Source: Cerioporus squamosus
Taxonomy: Eukaryota > Basidiomycota > Agaricomycetes > Polyporales > Polyporaceae
DNA: 64,000 nt
Direction: 5' to 3'
Assembly: GCA_022592435.1 (NCBI GenBank)
Contig: JABYQS010000058.1
Location: 149,322 to 213,321 of the forward strand
Shown: one piece after another, positions 10,093 through 20,594 of the stretch
Position numbering within the stretch: position 1 is the first letter of the stretch
Layout of the letters: every line of letters starts with the position of its first letter
The notes under the pieces: model-generated
Databases searched by the model: none
The model's input: the letters and a program-made list of their open reading frames with translations, nothing else
Told to the model about the DNA's origin: nothing
Made by a program: the position numbers and the translations under genes

Positions 10093-12974
10093 ATGGACAA
10101 GACAAAGTCGAAGCTTGCGGCTTTCTTTGACAACGACGATGAGGAGACCTCATTCCCAGTGCGACGGACTTGAGCCTTCTTCCTCGCTGCGCATCCCCAC
10201 TCACCGATCGTTTCTTCGTTATGTGACTTAGCAAAAGGAGGTAGACGACCACAAGCGGGCCGTGTACACGCAGGGCACTATCCGAAAGTCCAAGCGAGAG
10301 AAGGAGAAGGAGGCCGCGGAGGCAAAGCGCAGGGAGGAGGAGGAGAATGCCGCGAAGGCCTACGCGGAATTCCTCGATGCGTTCCAGGGCGAAGGTGCCG
10401 ACAGGAAGAAGGGCGCGTCGGCTTTTGTGAAGGCGGGGCAGAGCTCGGCCTCGACATATGCTCCTTCTGCCAAGAAGACGGACATGTCCCGCGCGTTCGA
10501 AGACACCTCCATGGTACGTTCCTGCCGGCGTACATGCAGCCACGTACCATATTCCGACCTCATCGTGTCATATAGCGGCCCCCATCTCCACCTCCTGCTC
10601 CGCCGAAGCCGAAGGGCAAGCGTGCCATGGATAGTTTCCTGGAGGAGATCAAACGGTATGCCGTGGGATCATTTGTTCGGTCAATGGGCTCACACTGACG
10701 CACCCTAAGGGAGCAAGCCGACAGAGAGGCCAGGTTGTCCCGACATGGTGAGTGTGTGCATGTACAGGGTATCCGTTGAAGTCTGACATTTGGCCTCAGC
10801 CACTCATGGACGATCAGTGACCTCTATCGCAGGTAAGTGGCTGTCTTTGCTGATCACTCTACTAAACTTACATCTGCGACTGTAGCATACGAGGGTCAGA
10901 GCGGCAGCAAAGATAGAGGGGATCCTGAGGTCGGTACATCCTCTCATGTTGGGATAGCCTGGCCACCATCTGAACCTGTCTGCAGACCTCCAACGTCTTC
11001 GTTGCAAACCTTCCGCCTCACGTAACTGAGCAAACACTAGGAAACTTCTTTGCCCGTGCGGGCCCTGTCGGATCCGTACGCCTTCAACTTCTCTGACTCG
11101 CGCCGTTACTGACGAAGTCTCGTCAGGTCAAAATAATGTGGCCGCGTAGCGATGCGACGGTCGGCCCTGGTGCTGACATGACGGCCACTAGGAGAAACAA
11201 GAACGCAGGACTCAGCGGCTTCGTGTCCTTCATGAAGCGTCGAGATGCTGAGGCTGCACTTCGTGAGTTCGACGGTTACGACTGGGGAGGGTCCATCCTA
11301 CGGGTGGGGTGGAGCAAGGCCGTACCCATCGCAGCGAAGCCCATGTATGGTGGGCACAACTTCTTACCTTCATCCACATACACCTTCTTACCGTCATCGC
11401 AGTCGCGAAGAGGACCTCTCGTTCGAGGTCGGGATCGAGGTCAAGGTCACCCCAGAGAGACAGCCATCGCAAACACGATCGATCGTATTCTCGCTCCCGG
11501 TCACTATCCAGAGACAGAGATCGGGACCATCATCGCTCTCGTGAGCCCCGTTCTTCACGCAGGTCGCGCAGCCGATCCTACACACCCGGTTCTTCTCGTT
11601 CCCGATCTCCCTCTCGTTCGCACCCATCGCGTCGGTATAATGCCAGTTGGAGTCGTTCACCACGGAGACGCAGGTCGCGTAGTCCGGTGCCTAAAGTACT
11701 GGATGACGACGACGTCACCGACCAGTTCATTCGGACTGTAGCATCGGAGGTCAGAGGTCACGACGAAGAGTACGAGATGACCCTGCAGGAGCGCGAGAAG
11801 TCGAATCCAAACTATGCCTTCTTGTTCAAGGATGTGAGTTGTTTCGGTCGGAGTTGTCGTTTGATTCTCTGACAACTTTCGTAGCATCGACGACACCGTT
11901 ATTATCGCCAGCTTGTCGATAGAAGGGAGCCCTTGGAACCGGAGTTTGATGACGAAGTACGTTCCTGAAGTCTGCTGGGTTTTCTGCCCATCGCTGATCC
12001 AAGGGCCATGCAGGGCTACAACTCCATCTATTCTACCGACTCTGCCGAAGAGTCTGAACGCGAGCATGGGCGCAAGCACGAGCTCGGTAAGCTCGCTCGT
12101 CGGCGATTTGAGGCCATGTTGCGTACACTATCCGGTCGAAGGGGTGAGATGGCGCGATGCATGGCGTTCAGCCTGGAACATGCTGAAGCAGCCGCAGAGG
12201 CAAGTCGCCTTATTTCTGTCTTCCTTGCATCTCGCTGATCTTGCCTCTCAGGTTGCGGACATCATCATCTCTTCGCTTGTAGTGGATGGCACGCCTGTTC
12301 CTCGCAAAGTCGCCCGCCTACATCTCATCTGTGACATCCTCCACAACTCTGCGGCCCCACTACCCATGGCATGGAAGTTCCGTCAGGAGTTCCAGTCGCG
12401 CCTTGGTCTCGTCTTCGACCACCTCTCGACGATCTACCACTCCTTCCCCGGTCGCATCACTGCGGAGACGTTCAAGAAGCAGATAACCTCCGTCGTCGAC
12501 ATCTGGGAGGACTGGATCGTGTTCCCCCCGGAATACACCGCCGAGCTCCGGGCGCGACTCGAGGGCGCGGCCCTTAAACAAGAGGCCGCCCCGACGGAGC
12601 AGCCAGCTTCAGAGGTTCAGGAGACCGCCCCGGCATTCGTGTCGAAGTTCAAGACCAGCGCGTTCAGACCTGCAGACATGGTCGAGCCAGTGGAGGAGCC
12701 TGCCCATGTGGACGACGGGGAGCCCATGGACGAGGGCAGTGACGTCGACGGCAAGCCGGTCGACGATGTTGATGGGGACCCGATTGATGCGGACGTCGAT
12801 GGGGCCCCTATGGAGAATGTCGATGGAGACCCTATGGAGGATGTCGATGGAGCTCCTATCGACGACGTCGATGGAGACCCCATTGGCGATGATGTGGACG
12901 GTGCACCGATGGATGCTGGAGATGTCGATGGCGATCCGATGGACGATGTTGACGGAGAGCCTGCCACGATGTAG
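10093..12974 (+). CDS. U2 snRNP-associated SURP motif protein (U2SURP/SR140)
   Basis: Nuclear splicing factor of the 17S U2 snRNP. In order: an N-terminal MDKTKSKLAAFFDNDDEETS; a Lys/Glu-rich helix (AYAEFLDAFQGEGADRKKGA); PPPAPPKPKGKRAMDSFLEE; an RRM (TSNVFVANLPPHVTEQTLGN, then GFVSFMKRRDAEAALREFDG); an RS-rich linker at about 11,400-11,680; a SURP module (QFIRTVASEVRGHDEEYEMT, then NPNYAFLFKD); and an RPR/CID-like domain (VARLHLICDILHNSAAPLPM, HSFPGRITAETFKKQITSVV, DIWEDWIVFPPEYTAELR). This architecture is diagnostic of SR140. The C terminus is an acidic tandem repeat (12,741-12,965), and the stop is at 12,972-12,974. About seven short introns are needed. The start is the first ATG in frame with the conserved N terminus. 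Confidence 0.9.
12741..12965 (+). repeat. Acidic DVDG(D/A)PM coding tandem repeat
   Basis: Imperfect 27-39-nt units encode DVDGDPMDD-like and DVDGAPI/M-like blocks, about 9-10 in all, at the C terminus of U2SURP. Units vary in length by whole codons, so the frame is kept throughout. This is the usual result of slippage or unequal exchange within a coding minisatellite. Confidence 0.85.
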
Positions 12975-13300
12975 AATGTCCATATAGTCTCAGGTCTGTT
13001 CTCTTGGGTCACCTAAGTTTCATTTGTACTGCTGTGTTGCACCAATGCTCTGCCCGCTGCTTTTTACATACATAGGCTTGCCTCGCAGAAGAAAGGTATG
13101 GAATGTCCGGTGGATACTGAGAAGCATGGAGGTATAGTAGCAACTGGTGAATCGGACTTGGTCTCAGCTCGCAATACATTCCACAGGAAAGTACGAGAAG
13201 ATACACTGATGCGTTGAAGCCTGACGTCCTGAGGTTTGAGGAGAAGGCTATTGGCCGTATCGTGAACAGCGCTCGTCCGCTCAATGAGCCAAAAAGATTT

Positions 13301-13392
13301 TGACAGTGACGAGATTCGAACTCGCGCGGGAAACCCATCACGGTTTTGGAACAAGCCTAAACGTGACGCCGTAACCACTTGGCTACACTGCC
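13301..13392 (-). tRNA. tRNA-Leu (anticodon UAG) with a 12-nt intron
   Basis: On the minus strand the ends pair as a 7-bp acceptor stem (GGCAGTG with CACTGTC, discriminator A). The D arm is GCC/GGC. The anticodon stem is TCACG/CGTGA, around a 19-nt stretch that leaves a normal 7-nt loop once a 12-nt intron after position 37 is removed, giving anticodon TAG. The long variable arm GGG-TTT-CCC and the T arm GCGAG-TTCGAAT-CTCGT make it a class II tRNA. Internal A and B boxes are intact. The anticodon assignment assumes the intron sits at the canonical place. Confidence 0.9.
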
Positions 13393-13767
13393 TTGTTCCC
13401 TCTGCCTCCTGCGTATATACATCGTGTCTGTCCCAGAGGATCCTCGAACGTTAATGCAAGTCTATGATTACAAGTAGGATGTTCCGTGCAGGTCAGGAGC
13501 TAGCAGATGGTATTATGTACGAGACAGATCACAGCGCATGTAGGAATATGGCCAAGAGGAAGGACCGGGACGCAGCAGATAAGAACGAGAGGGAGACAAC
13601 GAAGAAACTGGACAAAAAAGGGGTACCAAGCACTAGCAGGCGACAGATTGCAGGAAGATTGAAACGAAACAGCCACGAAGTACAAACGAGCTGCGAGTGA
13701 TACACGACGACCTTACACCGTCCGTACGAATAACAAAGAGGCGGGGGTAGTGATAGTATACAGATGA
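13393..13767. other. Intergenic, no gene seen
   Basis: Region between the tRNA and the 3' end of the MAP kinase kinase gene. It is purine-rich on plus around 13,550-13,690 with one open plus frame of 78 codons, rich in Lys/Arg/Glu and without recognisable similarity. Probably 3' flank of the kinase gene. Confidence 0.45.
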
Positions 13768-15618
13768 CTACGCGTCTGAGTTGATGGCCAGGCTTGCCAT
13801 GGACGCGTCCAGCGAGGTGCTCGAGTGCTCGCTTCGGCTGGTGCCTGGTCGCGATCTGCTACTGGTCCAATCAGCTTCCAAGGCCAGCTGGACGATGCGG
13901 GAGGAGCTACTAACCTTTCGCCTGATTTCTTGGTGCTCTTCCATCCCCAAACTTTGCGCATCCAGTAGGCCATGTCAAGTTCGTGCTGCATGACATTGAC
14001 GATCCACGGGTGCGCCAACATCTGACTCGGTGTCGGACGTGCAACGGGATCTCGTGTTAGACTGCGCGATCATCAATCAGTCGAGCCGCGTCACTGGTCA
14101 TGGACTGATCTGGAGAGCTAGAGCTACTCACGTCTTCTTGATGAAGTCCTTCATCTCCGGACTGTACACGATATCCTCTTCATCCTCAAGTTCAGGGGGC
14201 TATCGTGGGAAGCCAGCAGGAACGCGGGAGAACCGTCAGCAAACGAAGATCACCGCACGGCACCGAAGACAGGACGCAGCGCGCAAAACACCCACCTCGT
14301 TCTGCACGATGTACATCATGAGCTCGATCGCGGCCAGATCGGTGGGGAATGGGAACCGGTTCGTCACGAGCTCGAGCAACGTAATTCCTGTGGACCAGAC
14401 ATCTGATTGGATTTTGTAGTCGTTGCCGGACAGGCGTTCCGGCTGGTGACACGATCACGGAAGATGAGCAGGAGCGTCTCGCGCGACCAGGGCAACAGCA
14501 CACTCACGGCCATGTACAAGCTGGTCCCGGTGAAGGTCCCAGCAACGGAGTTGACCAGCTCGCCCGAAACACCAAAATCACAGAGCTTGACGACACCTTC
14601 CCGCGTGAGGAGAACGTTCGGGGGCTTGATATCGCGGTGGATCGTCTTGCGTGAGTGCAAGTAGGCGAGGCCTTGCAGGATCTGCAGTCGGCACCAAGAA
14701 AAGGATCAGCACACAGCGTGTCCACTTGCCAATTGCCCGCCGCGCTTCCGCACCGCATTGACAGCAGCAGCGAAGATGCGCAGAGGACCATCGACAGATG
14801 CTACGCACCCCTTCTGCGAGCCGCCCAGCGACCTTCTCGCCGACCCTGCCGCCGATCTCCCGCATGCGCTTCCCGACGGACTCGAGGGAGCCGCCCTCGC
14901 AGTAGTCGATGAGCACCTTGACCTCGCTGCTGCTCGGGCTGATGTACGCGCCGTAAAAGTGGATGATGTTGACGTGCTCCGTGCTGGACGTGATCTTGAT
15001 CTCACGCAGCAGCTGTTTCATCGGGGCCTCGAGCGTCGTGATCGTCTTGCGCGCCATCACCGTCCCGCTCCGCCGGTCGCGCACCTTGTACACCGCACCG
15101 CCCGCGCCCTCCCCGAGCCGGTCGAGCTCCTCGAGCATATCGTCGGACCACTGGTCGAACTCCGCAACGGAGTCCTTCACGTCCTTCATCGACACTACGG
15201 GGGGTGGCCGCGGACGGGGTGAGATGGTCTGGTCTGGGCGAATCGTGGGCTCGCTGGTGTTGTCGGTCTGCCGCTGAGCAGGCACAGGTGAAGCTTGCTG
15301 CTGAGGGCCGCCTGCATAGAGCTCGAAGGAACCGGCCCCGCTCTCGCTGTTTAGACTCCTGAAGTCGATCTTCGGCAGGGCAGGTTTTCGCCGAGGAGAG
15401 GGGCCTGGCGTTGGGATGACAAGGGTGGGTGTGGGTGACCTCGAGCCAGGTTGAGCGGGGGTAGGCGGGGAGAGTAGGCTGGAGGAGCCATTGGGCTGCT
15501 GATCTCTAGGGACTTTGCGGATGTTGAGCGGGGCGACCTCCGGGAACGGGTGGGGCGACGCTGAGCGAAGGGAACGGGGGCCAATGGGCCTGGCAGTGGT
15601 AGGGTGCAGCGACTGCAT
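13768..15618 (-). CDS. MAP kinase kinase, Mkk1/Mkk2 type
   Basis: Dual-specificity kinase, probably of the cell-wall-integrity cascade. A Ser/Pro-rich N terminus of about 165 residues starts at the ATG at 15,616-15,618. The kinase domain has the glycine loop [12 protein letters not shown], the VAIK-equivalent Lys in [31 protein letters not shown], the DFG in [13 protein letters not shown], an activation loop of the MAPKK type ([20 protein letters not shown]) and [20 protein letters not shown]. The closing part is [12 protein letters not shown] followed by [16 protein letters not shown], a tail I associate with fungal Mkk1/2 homologues. Short introns separate the C-terminal exons. The last exon, after an intron near 13,910-13,955, gives a Ser-rich tail ending [11 protein letters not shown]. 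The MAPKK call is firm. Pathway placement rests on the tail and general resemblance. Confidence 0.87.
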
Positions 15619-16288
15619 CGTGTCCAGCGGTGAGCACGATGGTCGCGGTCTGAAGCTTGCAACGGCCTCTACCTCCAGGCGCTAAGAGCAGCAGCAGCAC
15701 CCACGTGGCCGACCGCTCCTTCGGGTCTCATATCGCCGCCGCCCCGGAATACAGTACGTCGCACTGCCGCACGCCCCGAGCGCACGCGTGAAGACTCGGC
15801 GATGCATGTCTCTGCGTATGATCGATACCGCGTGCACAACTATGTCGAACTCCGAGTCATCTGATCAAGATTGCTAAATCCAGACGCCCCTTCAAGCGGA
15901 GCCCCGGGTGTGCCAGATACTTTCGATACATAGATGCCCCGATGCAATCGATGTACGTATAGTCTCGGTTCTGGAAATTCCGACATTTCAACACACCCCC
16001 ACACCGAAGCCAATTACACCGAATCGATCGAACTTGCAGAATACACGCGTCCATGCGAGATGAAACCGGGGAAAACCACAGGCCGGGAACACGAGCGACG
16101 ACGATAGACGATACCGAATACTGCTGACTGCGGGCCTGCGCGGAGACACACCGTAGCGTCAGCGCAGTTCTCGCGGTACCGACCTCGAACGACTCAATAC
16201 ATTAGACAACCTTTCACGACTTCACCACAAATTCCGCCATCGACGCGCTCTGCGGCCGTTGCAATCTCGGAGCTGCACCGCGCCCCCT
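15619..16288. other. Upstream region of the MAPKK gene
   Basis: About 670 bp between the start of the MAPKK gene and the 3' end of the next minus-strand gene. It should contain the MAPKK promoter and 5' UTR. No TATA box or coding potential stands out. Confidence 0.45.
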
Positions 16289-19099
16289 CTACGCGACCTC
16301 CACGTTCCGACCCCTGCCCCGACTGCTCTCGCCGCGTCTCCCGCCGTCATTGGTTATGTTACTAGTGCCCTGGCGACGAGGGGCTTCTTTGACGAGAGGT
16401 GCTTCGCTGAGCGCGACCGGCCCGGATGCCTGTCCTGGGACGCCGGGCAACTTGACGCTAGGGACAACAGAGCGTGTCTTCTCCGCAGAGACTCCCATGT
16501 CATCCATGCCGTACCGTGTTCCGAAGGTGTCACCCAACAGACCAAGAGATGCGGCGGTGGCATTCGCCCGACGCGACGGCGATAGGAACAAGTGCAGCCC
16601 AGTAGAACCTTTAGAGCCTACAGTGTTCGTCCGAAGTTGTCCGGGAGGTGTTCGCCCATCGGCACTAGAAGCATAGTCTTCCTCCGGAACCGTAGCGAGC
16701 CGACGCTGAGCGAGCCTGCTAAGCGGGATCGATCGCAGTTGCTGGGGTAGACCGTGGGTGGGCACGTCGCGCGATGGAACAGTAGTAGGCAAGGTCCACG
16801 GCTGTGCAGCTGCATCCAGACGTCGAGGACCATACGATGAAGTGGAAGTTCCATGAGGAGTGTTTGGCGGCACCCTAGGCACAGTCGGGGATCCACTGAC
16901 ATCCTGAGTTGACGGTGAGAGCTGATGCGCAAGACCGGTCTGCGGTGGCTCAAGGCTACGCGATACTTCAGGTAGGGCTCGGCGCCGAGTGTATTCTGCA
17001 GCAAGACGAGGTGGTAGCTGTTGAGGGGCGATGGGATTGATGTTCGCGGCCGGCGCAAGGCGATTAAGATTCGTGTGACGGTCATCAACGCCTGCAGTAC
17101 CAAGGGGACGCCTGAACGCTTGTTGAGTGCCTTCTAGTCGAGGCGGAATAGACTGCGAGGTGAGGATATTCGGATTGAACTGCGATAAGCCAGCGGCAGC
17201 GAGAAGCTCAGGAGACAGAAGTCCTCCCTGGTAGGGAGAGAACGCGGACGACCAGATCGGCGAGGTGGAATGCGGCGGAGTAGGCAACAGGTTCTGTTGA
17301 AGTTGCTGCTGGCGGTACTTCTGAGCGATGTCCAAAGCGGATGCGGCAAAGGCAGGAGAACCAGAGGAGTACTGAGATGCAAGTTCTTCTATAACAATCG
17401 GAGAGCGAGATGACTTCAGAGCATCCAACAAAGAGGCGGAAGAGGACGAGGCAGAGAGAGATCCCGAGTGTGAGGCTGCAAGGCCTTGGTTCTTGAGGTG
17501 TTCTTGAGCGAACAACATCGCCTGAAGCTCGGGGCTGAGGTCATGTACAAGCTCAGGAGTCGGCATGCCATGATAGAACGGTGTCTGCCAGCCAGTAGTC
17601 TGCGCATTGTAGTAGTCGGGGTGAGTGCTGTCAACGGCAGGAGCCATTAAGCGACCCAAGTCGATAGGCTCCGAATGCTTCAAGATGAACTCCGGAGGAG
17701 CTTGGGACGACTGACGGACAGGTCCAGTGCGCTGACCCGTCGTGCAGGCATTCTGGGAGATCTGAGGTGGACGAGCCGAAGACAACACAGCAACGGGGCG
17801 AGGATTCACTATCTTCGCAGGTTTGGGTTCCGGTTTCGTTGTCGCGAGCGGACGCGTCGATTGGCCGGGGATCAAAGCCGAGGGCTTCTGCGTATATGTC
17901 TGTGCGGCCAGAAACTTGGTCGAAGCACGTGTGCCTGTCGTCTCGTCGGTCTGCAGCCCCCAGATGACACGAGGGATGCTATCCGGCTCCTCGATGATCG
18001 TGCCTTCCGCTCCGCTAAAGTACGTGGTCAGTGAACGAGCAACATACATAGTCTCATAGACGCATACGAGGGACAGCGGGCATAGGGAAGCGACAGCGGC
18101 CCATGCAGTGCTGGGATAGGACGGGGCGGAGACTTCGTCCATGAGATCCATTCTGAGGACAGCAAGAGTATGAGCATTGAAGGAAGCGTTAATACGGCCA
18201 GCCGTACCTTCGTCATCGGAGTCAGGAGGGGACTCTTCGATCGTCCGCTGTCGGAGAAAATCGTTGGACAACTGGTTGCTGTTGTTCGCGATGATGACGA
18301 TTGAATCGGGGGAGGATGGGGCGGAGGGCGTGTGCGGGACGTCAGTGGCCTGCGAGCGGACGCGAACTCGGGGGCGCTCTCCATCTTCCGAGATGAATAT
18401 CTCCCCAGAGACGTCGAAGCTCTCAGAGGACGTGTCGACGTGCTTCGGAGTAGTCAAGGGCATAGACACGACGCGGGCGGTCTTCTTCTCGAGGACCTTC
18501 TTCATGCGGAACTTGGGCGTTGCCTCGGGCAGCGAAACAATTCGCGCCGTAGGCTGCTTGTTGGCAAGTGTAGTGGGGCGGTTGACGGACAGATGCTCCA
18601 TCTTGTAGGTGCGAGAGGTCGTCGTCATGGACTTATCTGCGGAAGTGGCCGACTCGAAGGAGAAGTCGGTCTGGTCATGGGTGTATGCGCTACTTGCATT
18701 CGTTGGTTCTCTCGAACGGTCAGGCGGAGGAGAGGACGCGAGCTCTGCGGGCTGAGGGGCTTGATCTTGCAGCTGCGACGGGGGTTCCATGCTGTGGGAC
18801 GACGGAGGTGCGGGCGAAGGCGTCTTGCGGGGCGCGCTGTCAGTCTGAACGCCGCGTTCTGCGTACTCCTTGCTGGCGTGGTGGCGGGCGGTGGACAACA
18901 TTCCGTTCTGACGCGTTGAGGAGGAGGGAGAGATGGAGGGGTCAGATTGAACATGGACGTCGCTGGTCAAGACGCGAACCTGCGGAGCTCGAATTCGCTG
19001 TGGAGGACGCGTCCCGTCACATTGTGACGCGATTGCCAAACCGAACAAGTTCTTCAAGCCTTCAAGCTTGGTGAAGTGGTCCGACGAAGCAACAGACAA
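16289..19099 (-). CDS. Large Ser/Pro-rich, mostly disordered protein of unknown function
   Basis: One frame stays open for 936 codons. The product is low-complexity (Ser, Pro, Thr, Gln), with PQ-rich blocks and patches that recur in regulatory proteins, such as PARIVSLPEATPKF repeated in altered form as ARVVSMPLTTPKH. More ordered-looking segments are FTKLEGLKNLFGLAIASQ near the N terminus and HPDYYNAQTTGWQTPFYHGM then LSPELQAMLFAQEHL in the middle. I see no catalytic motif or membrane segment. The first codon of the open stretch is TTG, so the true start is either the ATG at 18,899-18,901 or lies in an upstream exon. Residues at about 18,010-18,130 look intron-like (GTATG..CTGAC..TAG), but removing them would shift frame, so the join is unresolved. 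I do not recognise the family. Confidence 0.6.
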   Translation of the reverse strand: MSVASSDHFTKLEGLKNLFGLAIASQCDGTRPPQRIRAPQVRVLTSDVHVQSDPSISPSSSTRQNGMLSTARHHASKEYAERGVQTDSAPRKTPSPAPPSSHSMEPPSQLQDQAPQPAELASSPPPDRSREPTNASSAYTHDQTDFSFESATSADKSMTTTSRTYKMEHLSVNRPTTLANKQPTARIVSLPEATPKFRMKKVLEKKTARVVSMPLTTPKHVDTSSESFDVSGEIFISEDGERPRVRVRSQATDVPHTPSAPSSPDSIVIIANNSNQLSNDFLRQRTIEESPPDSDDEGTAGRINASFNAHTLAVLRMDLMDEVSAPSYPSTAWAAVASLCPLSLVCVYETMYVARSLTTYFSGAEGTIIEEPDSIPRVIWGLQTDETTGTRASTKFLAAQTYTQKPSALIPGQSTRPLATTKPEPKPAKIVNPRPVAVLSSARPPQISQNACTTGQRTGPVRQSSQAPPEFILKHSEPIDLGRLMAPAVDSTHPDYYNAQTTGWQTPFYHGMPTPELVHDLSPELQAMLFAQEHLKNQGLAASHSGSLSASSSSASLLDALKSSRSPIVIEELASQYSSGSPAFAASALDIAQKYRQQQLQQNLLPTPPHSTSPIWSSAFSPYQGGLLSPELLAAAGLSQFNPNILTSQSIPPRLEGTQQAFRRPLGTAGVDDRHTNLNRLAPAANINPIAPQQLPPRLAAEYTRRRALPEVSRSLEPPQTGLAHQLSPSTQDVSGSPTVPRVPPNTPHGTSTSSYGPRRLDAAAQPWTLPTTVPSRDVPTHGLPQQLRSIPLSRLAQRRLATVPEEDYASSADGRTPPGQLRTNTVGSKGSTGLHLFLSPSRRANATAASLGLLGDTFGTRYGMDDMGVSAEKTRSVVPSVKLPGVPGQASGPVALSEAPLVKEAPRRQGTSNITNDGGRRGESSRGRGRNVEVA

Positions 19100-19217
19100 A
19101 CAAACGATAAAAGATACACTACATCCTGTCAGTATATGAGCTTGAGATACACTATCGTGGTGTCCTCCATGGCTATGGTAGACCCTCCCGCCAGCTCCGG
19201 ATATGAGGCGGCATGAA

Positions 19218-20594
19218 TCATTTCTTCTGGAAGAAGGTGGATAGCTGCGCCATACCCTTGATATTCGCTTTCTTCAGCTTCTCCACGCCCATAGAGCCCC
19301 TGCCTTTGCGCTTCTTGTCGATCCCTGCCGCCGCCTTTCCATCTGCACTGTCCTTGCTCTCCCTCGCTTCCACCGCGTTCATGTTGACTGCCGCCAGGGC
19401 CATGTTTTCCTCCCTGAGAACCTTCATGTATGCGTCGAGCGCGGCGAAGCTGCGAATGGAGAAGTTTAGACATACAAATGATGAACGACGATTGGAGATG
19501 CCGTACTCATATGATGATAGTAGCTCCTCGTATACATCCCGAGGAAGGTACTGCGATAGCAGGTCACAGGCGCACCGCAAGCGACCGGCTAGAGACGAGC
19601 AGATGAGCGATACGGAGCAGTGCGGAAGAGTCAGCGACTCACCCTTCAATAGCTCCTCCTTTCCGTCCTCCAGGAGCCCGTCTTTTGCGAGGCTCCGCGT
19701 CAGCGTGCGGGAAATCTCGGATACATCTTGGTGAGACAGTCGCGCGACCTTGGTTCGCAAGTACGCCTGCACGCGTTCAGGAGAGTAGCGGTAGACGGTG
19801 ATCTCCGGAGTGATCTCTGCATGCCCTCAGGTGAGTACGAGGCGGCCTCGAGAGGTACCAATGACGCACCTTTGTACTCGCATACACGACGCATGGCAGC
19901 CTGCACGCATCCCAAGCTCGATAGGAACAAGACATCTTGTGAAGGCATCGTTGACCCTGAAGCATTCTCGCCAGATGTTGCTGAAGACGCGAGCTTGTAT
20001 GCGGCATCTTCAATGAGGTCTTCTAGTGGCCTGAAGTTACCCAAACCACCTGCCTGCGTAGGATGTGAGGATGTGATCTGGGGCGAAATGTGGTGGATCT
20101 CACGGGTAGCGTCGTTCGCAATATGGGTATCAGCAAGAAAGCGGGGTCGACGGGGGTCATCACGAGGAGCTTGCCGTCTACGCCTGCTATTAGTTGTGCT
20201 TCACCGGCATATGGACCCACGCTCACCTTCCACCACTTCGTTCGACATGAACCATGATCTCTGATTGGGAGGAGACACCGCTTGTACCTCCAAGATCGAA
20301 CTCTTTCCCTCTTTCGGAATCTCGGATGGTAAGAACAACGAGGATACGCCTGTGCGCATGTTGAGACAAGTTCTGGCGACGCGAATGAATGATAACAGAC
20401 GTACCGGTGCGCGGATGGGGAAGCCTCAGAAAGCGCAGACCGCCCTCGCTGCCACGGTCCTTCGTCTCATCCCCTTCAAGTTGCCCGCATATCGTCTGCA
20501 GGAGGTCTGTGCAACAGGGATGTGAGACTGATCAACTTGGTTTGCGCGAGTAAGTTGGCTAACCAGCAGGTAGAACGCCGACGTGGCAGGCCAT
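19218..20594 (-). CDS. Ribonuclease H2 subunit B
   Basis: Non-catalytic subunit of RNase H2, which removes ribonucleotides from DNA and RNA:DNA hybrids in the nucleus. The start is the ATG at 20,592-20,594. MACHVGVLPA splices over a short intron to DLLQTICGQLEGDETKD, then GGLRFLRLPHPRTGT, GVSSLFLPSEIPKEGKSSIL and LLVMTPVDPAFLLIPIL, the family core. Next come ISPQITSSHPTQAGGLGNFR, PLEDLIEDAAYKLAS, an exon with YLRTKVARLSHQDVSEISRT, the DLLSQYLPRDVYEELL helix, and a Lys-rich tail. The protein ends MAQLSTFFQKK, in the position and form of the PCNA-interacting motif known at the end of human RNASEH2B (M-x-x-hydrophobic-x-x-F-F). About six short introns are needed. The family call is strong. PCNA binding is inferred from the motif. 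Confidence 0.88.

Noticed and set aside
12609..12983. Antisense frames over the U2SURP tail
   Set aside because: They are by-products of the codon-periodic DVDGDPM repeat read on the other strand.
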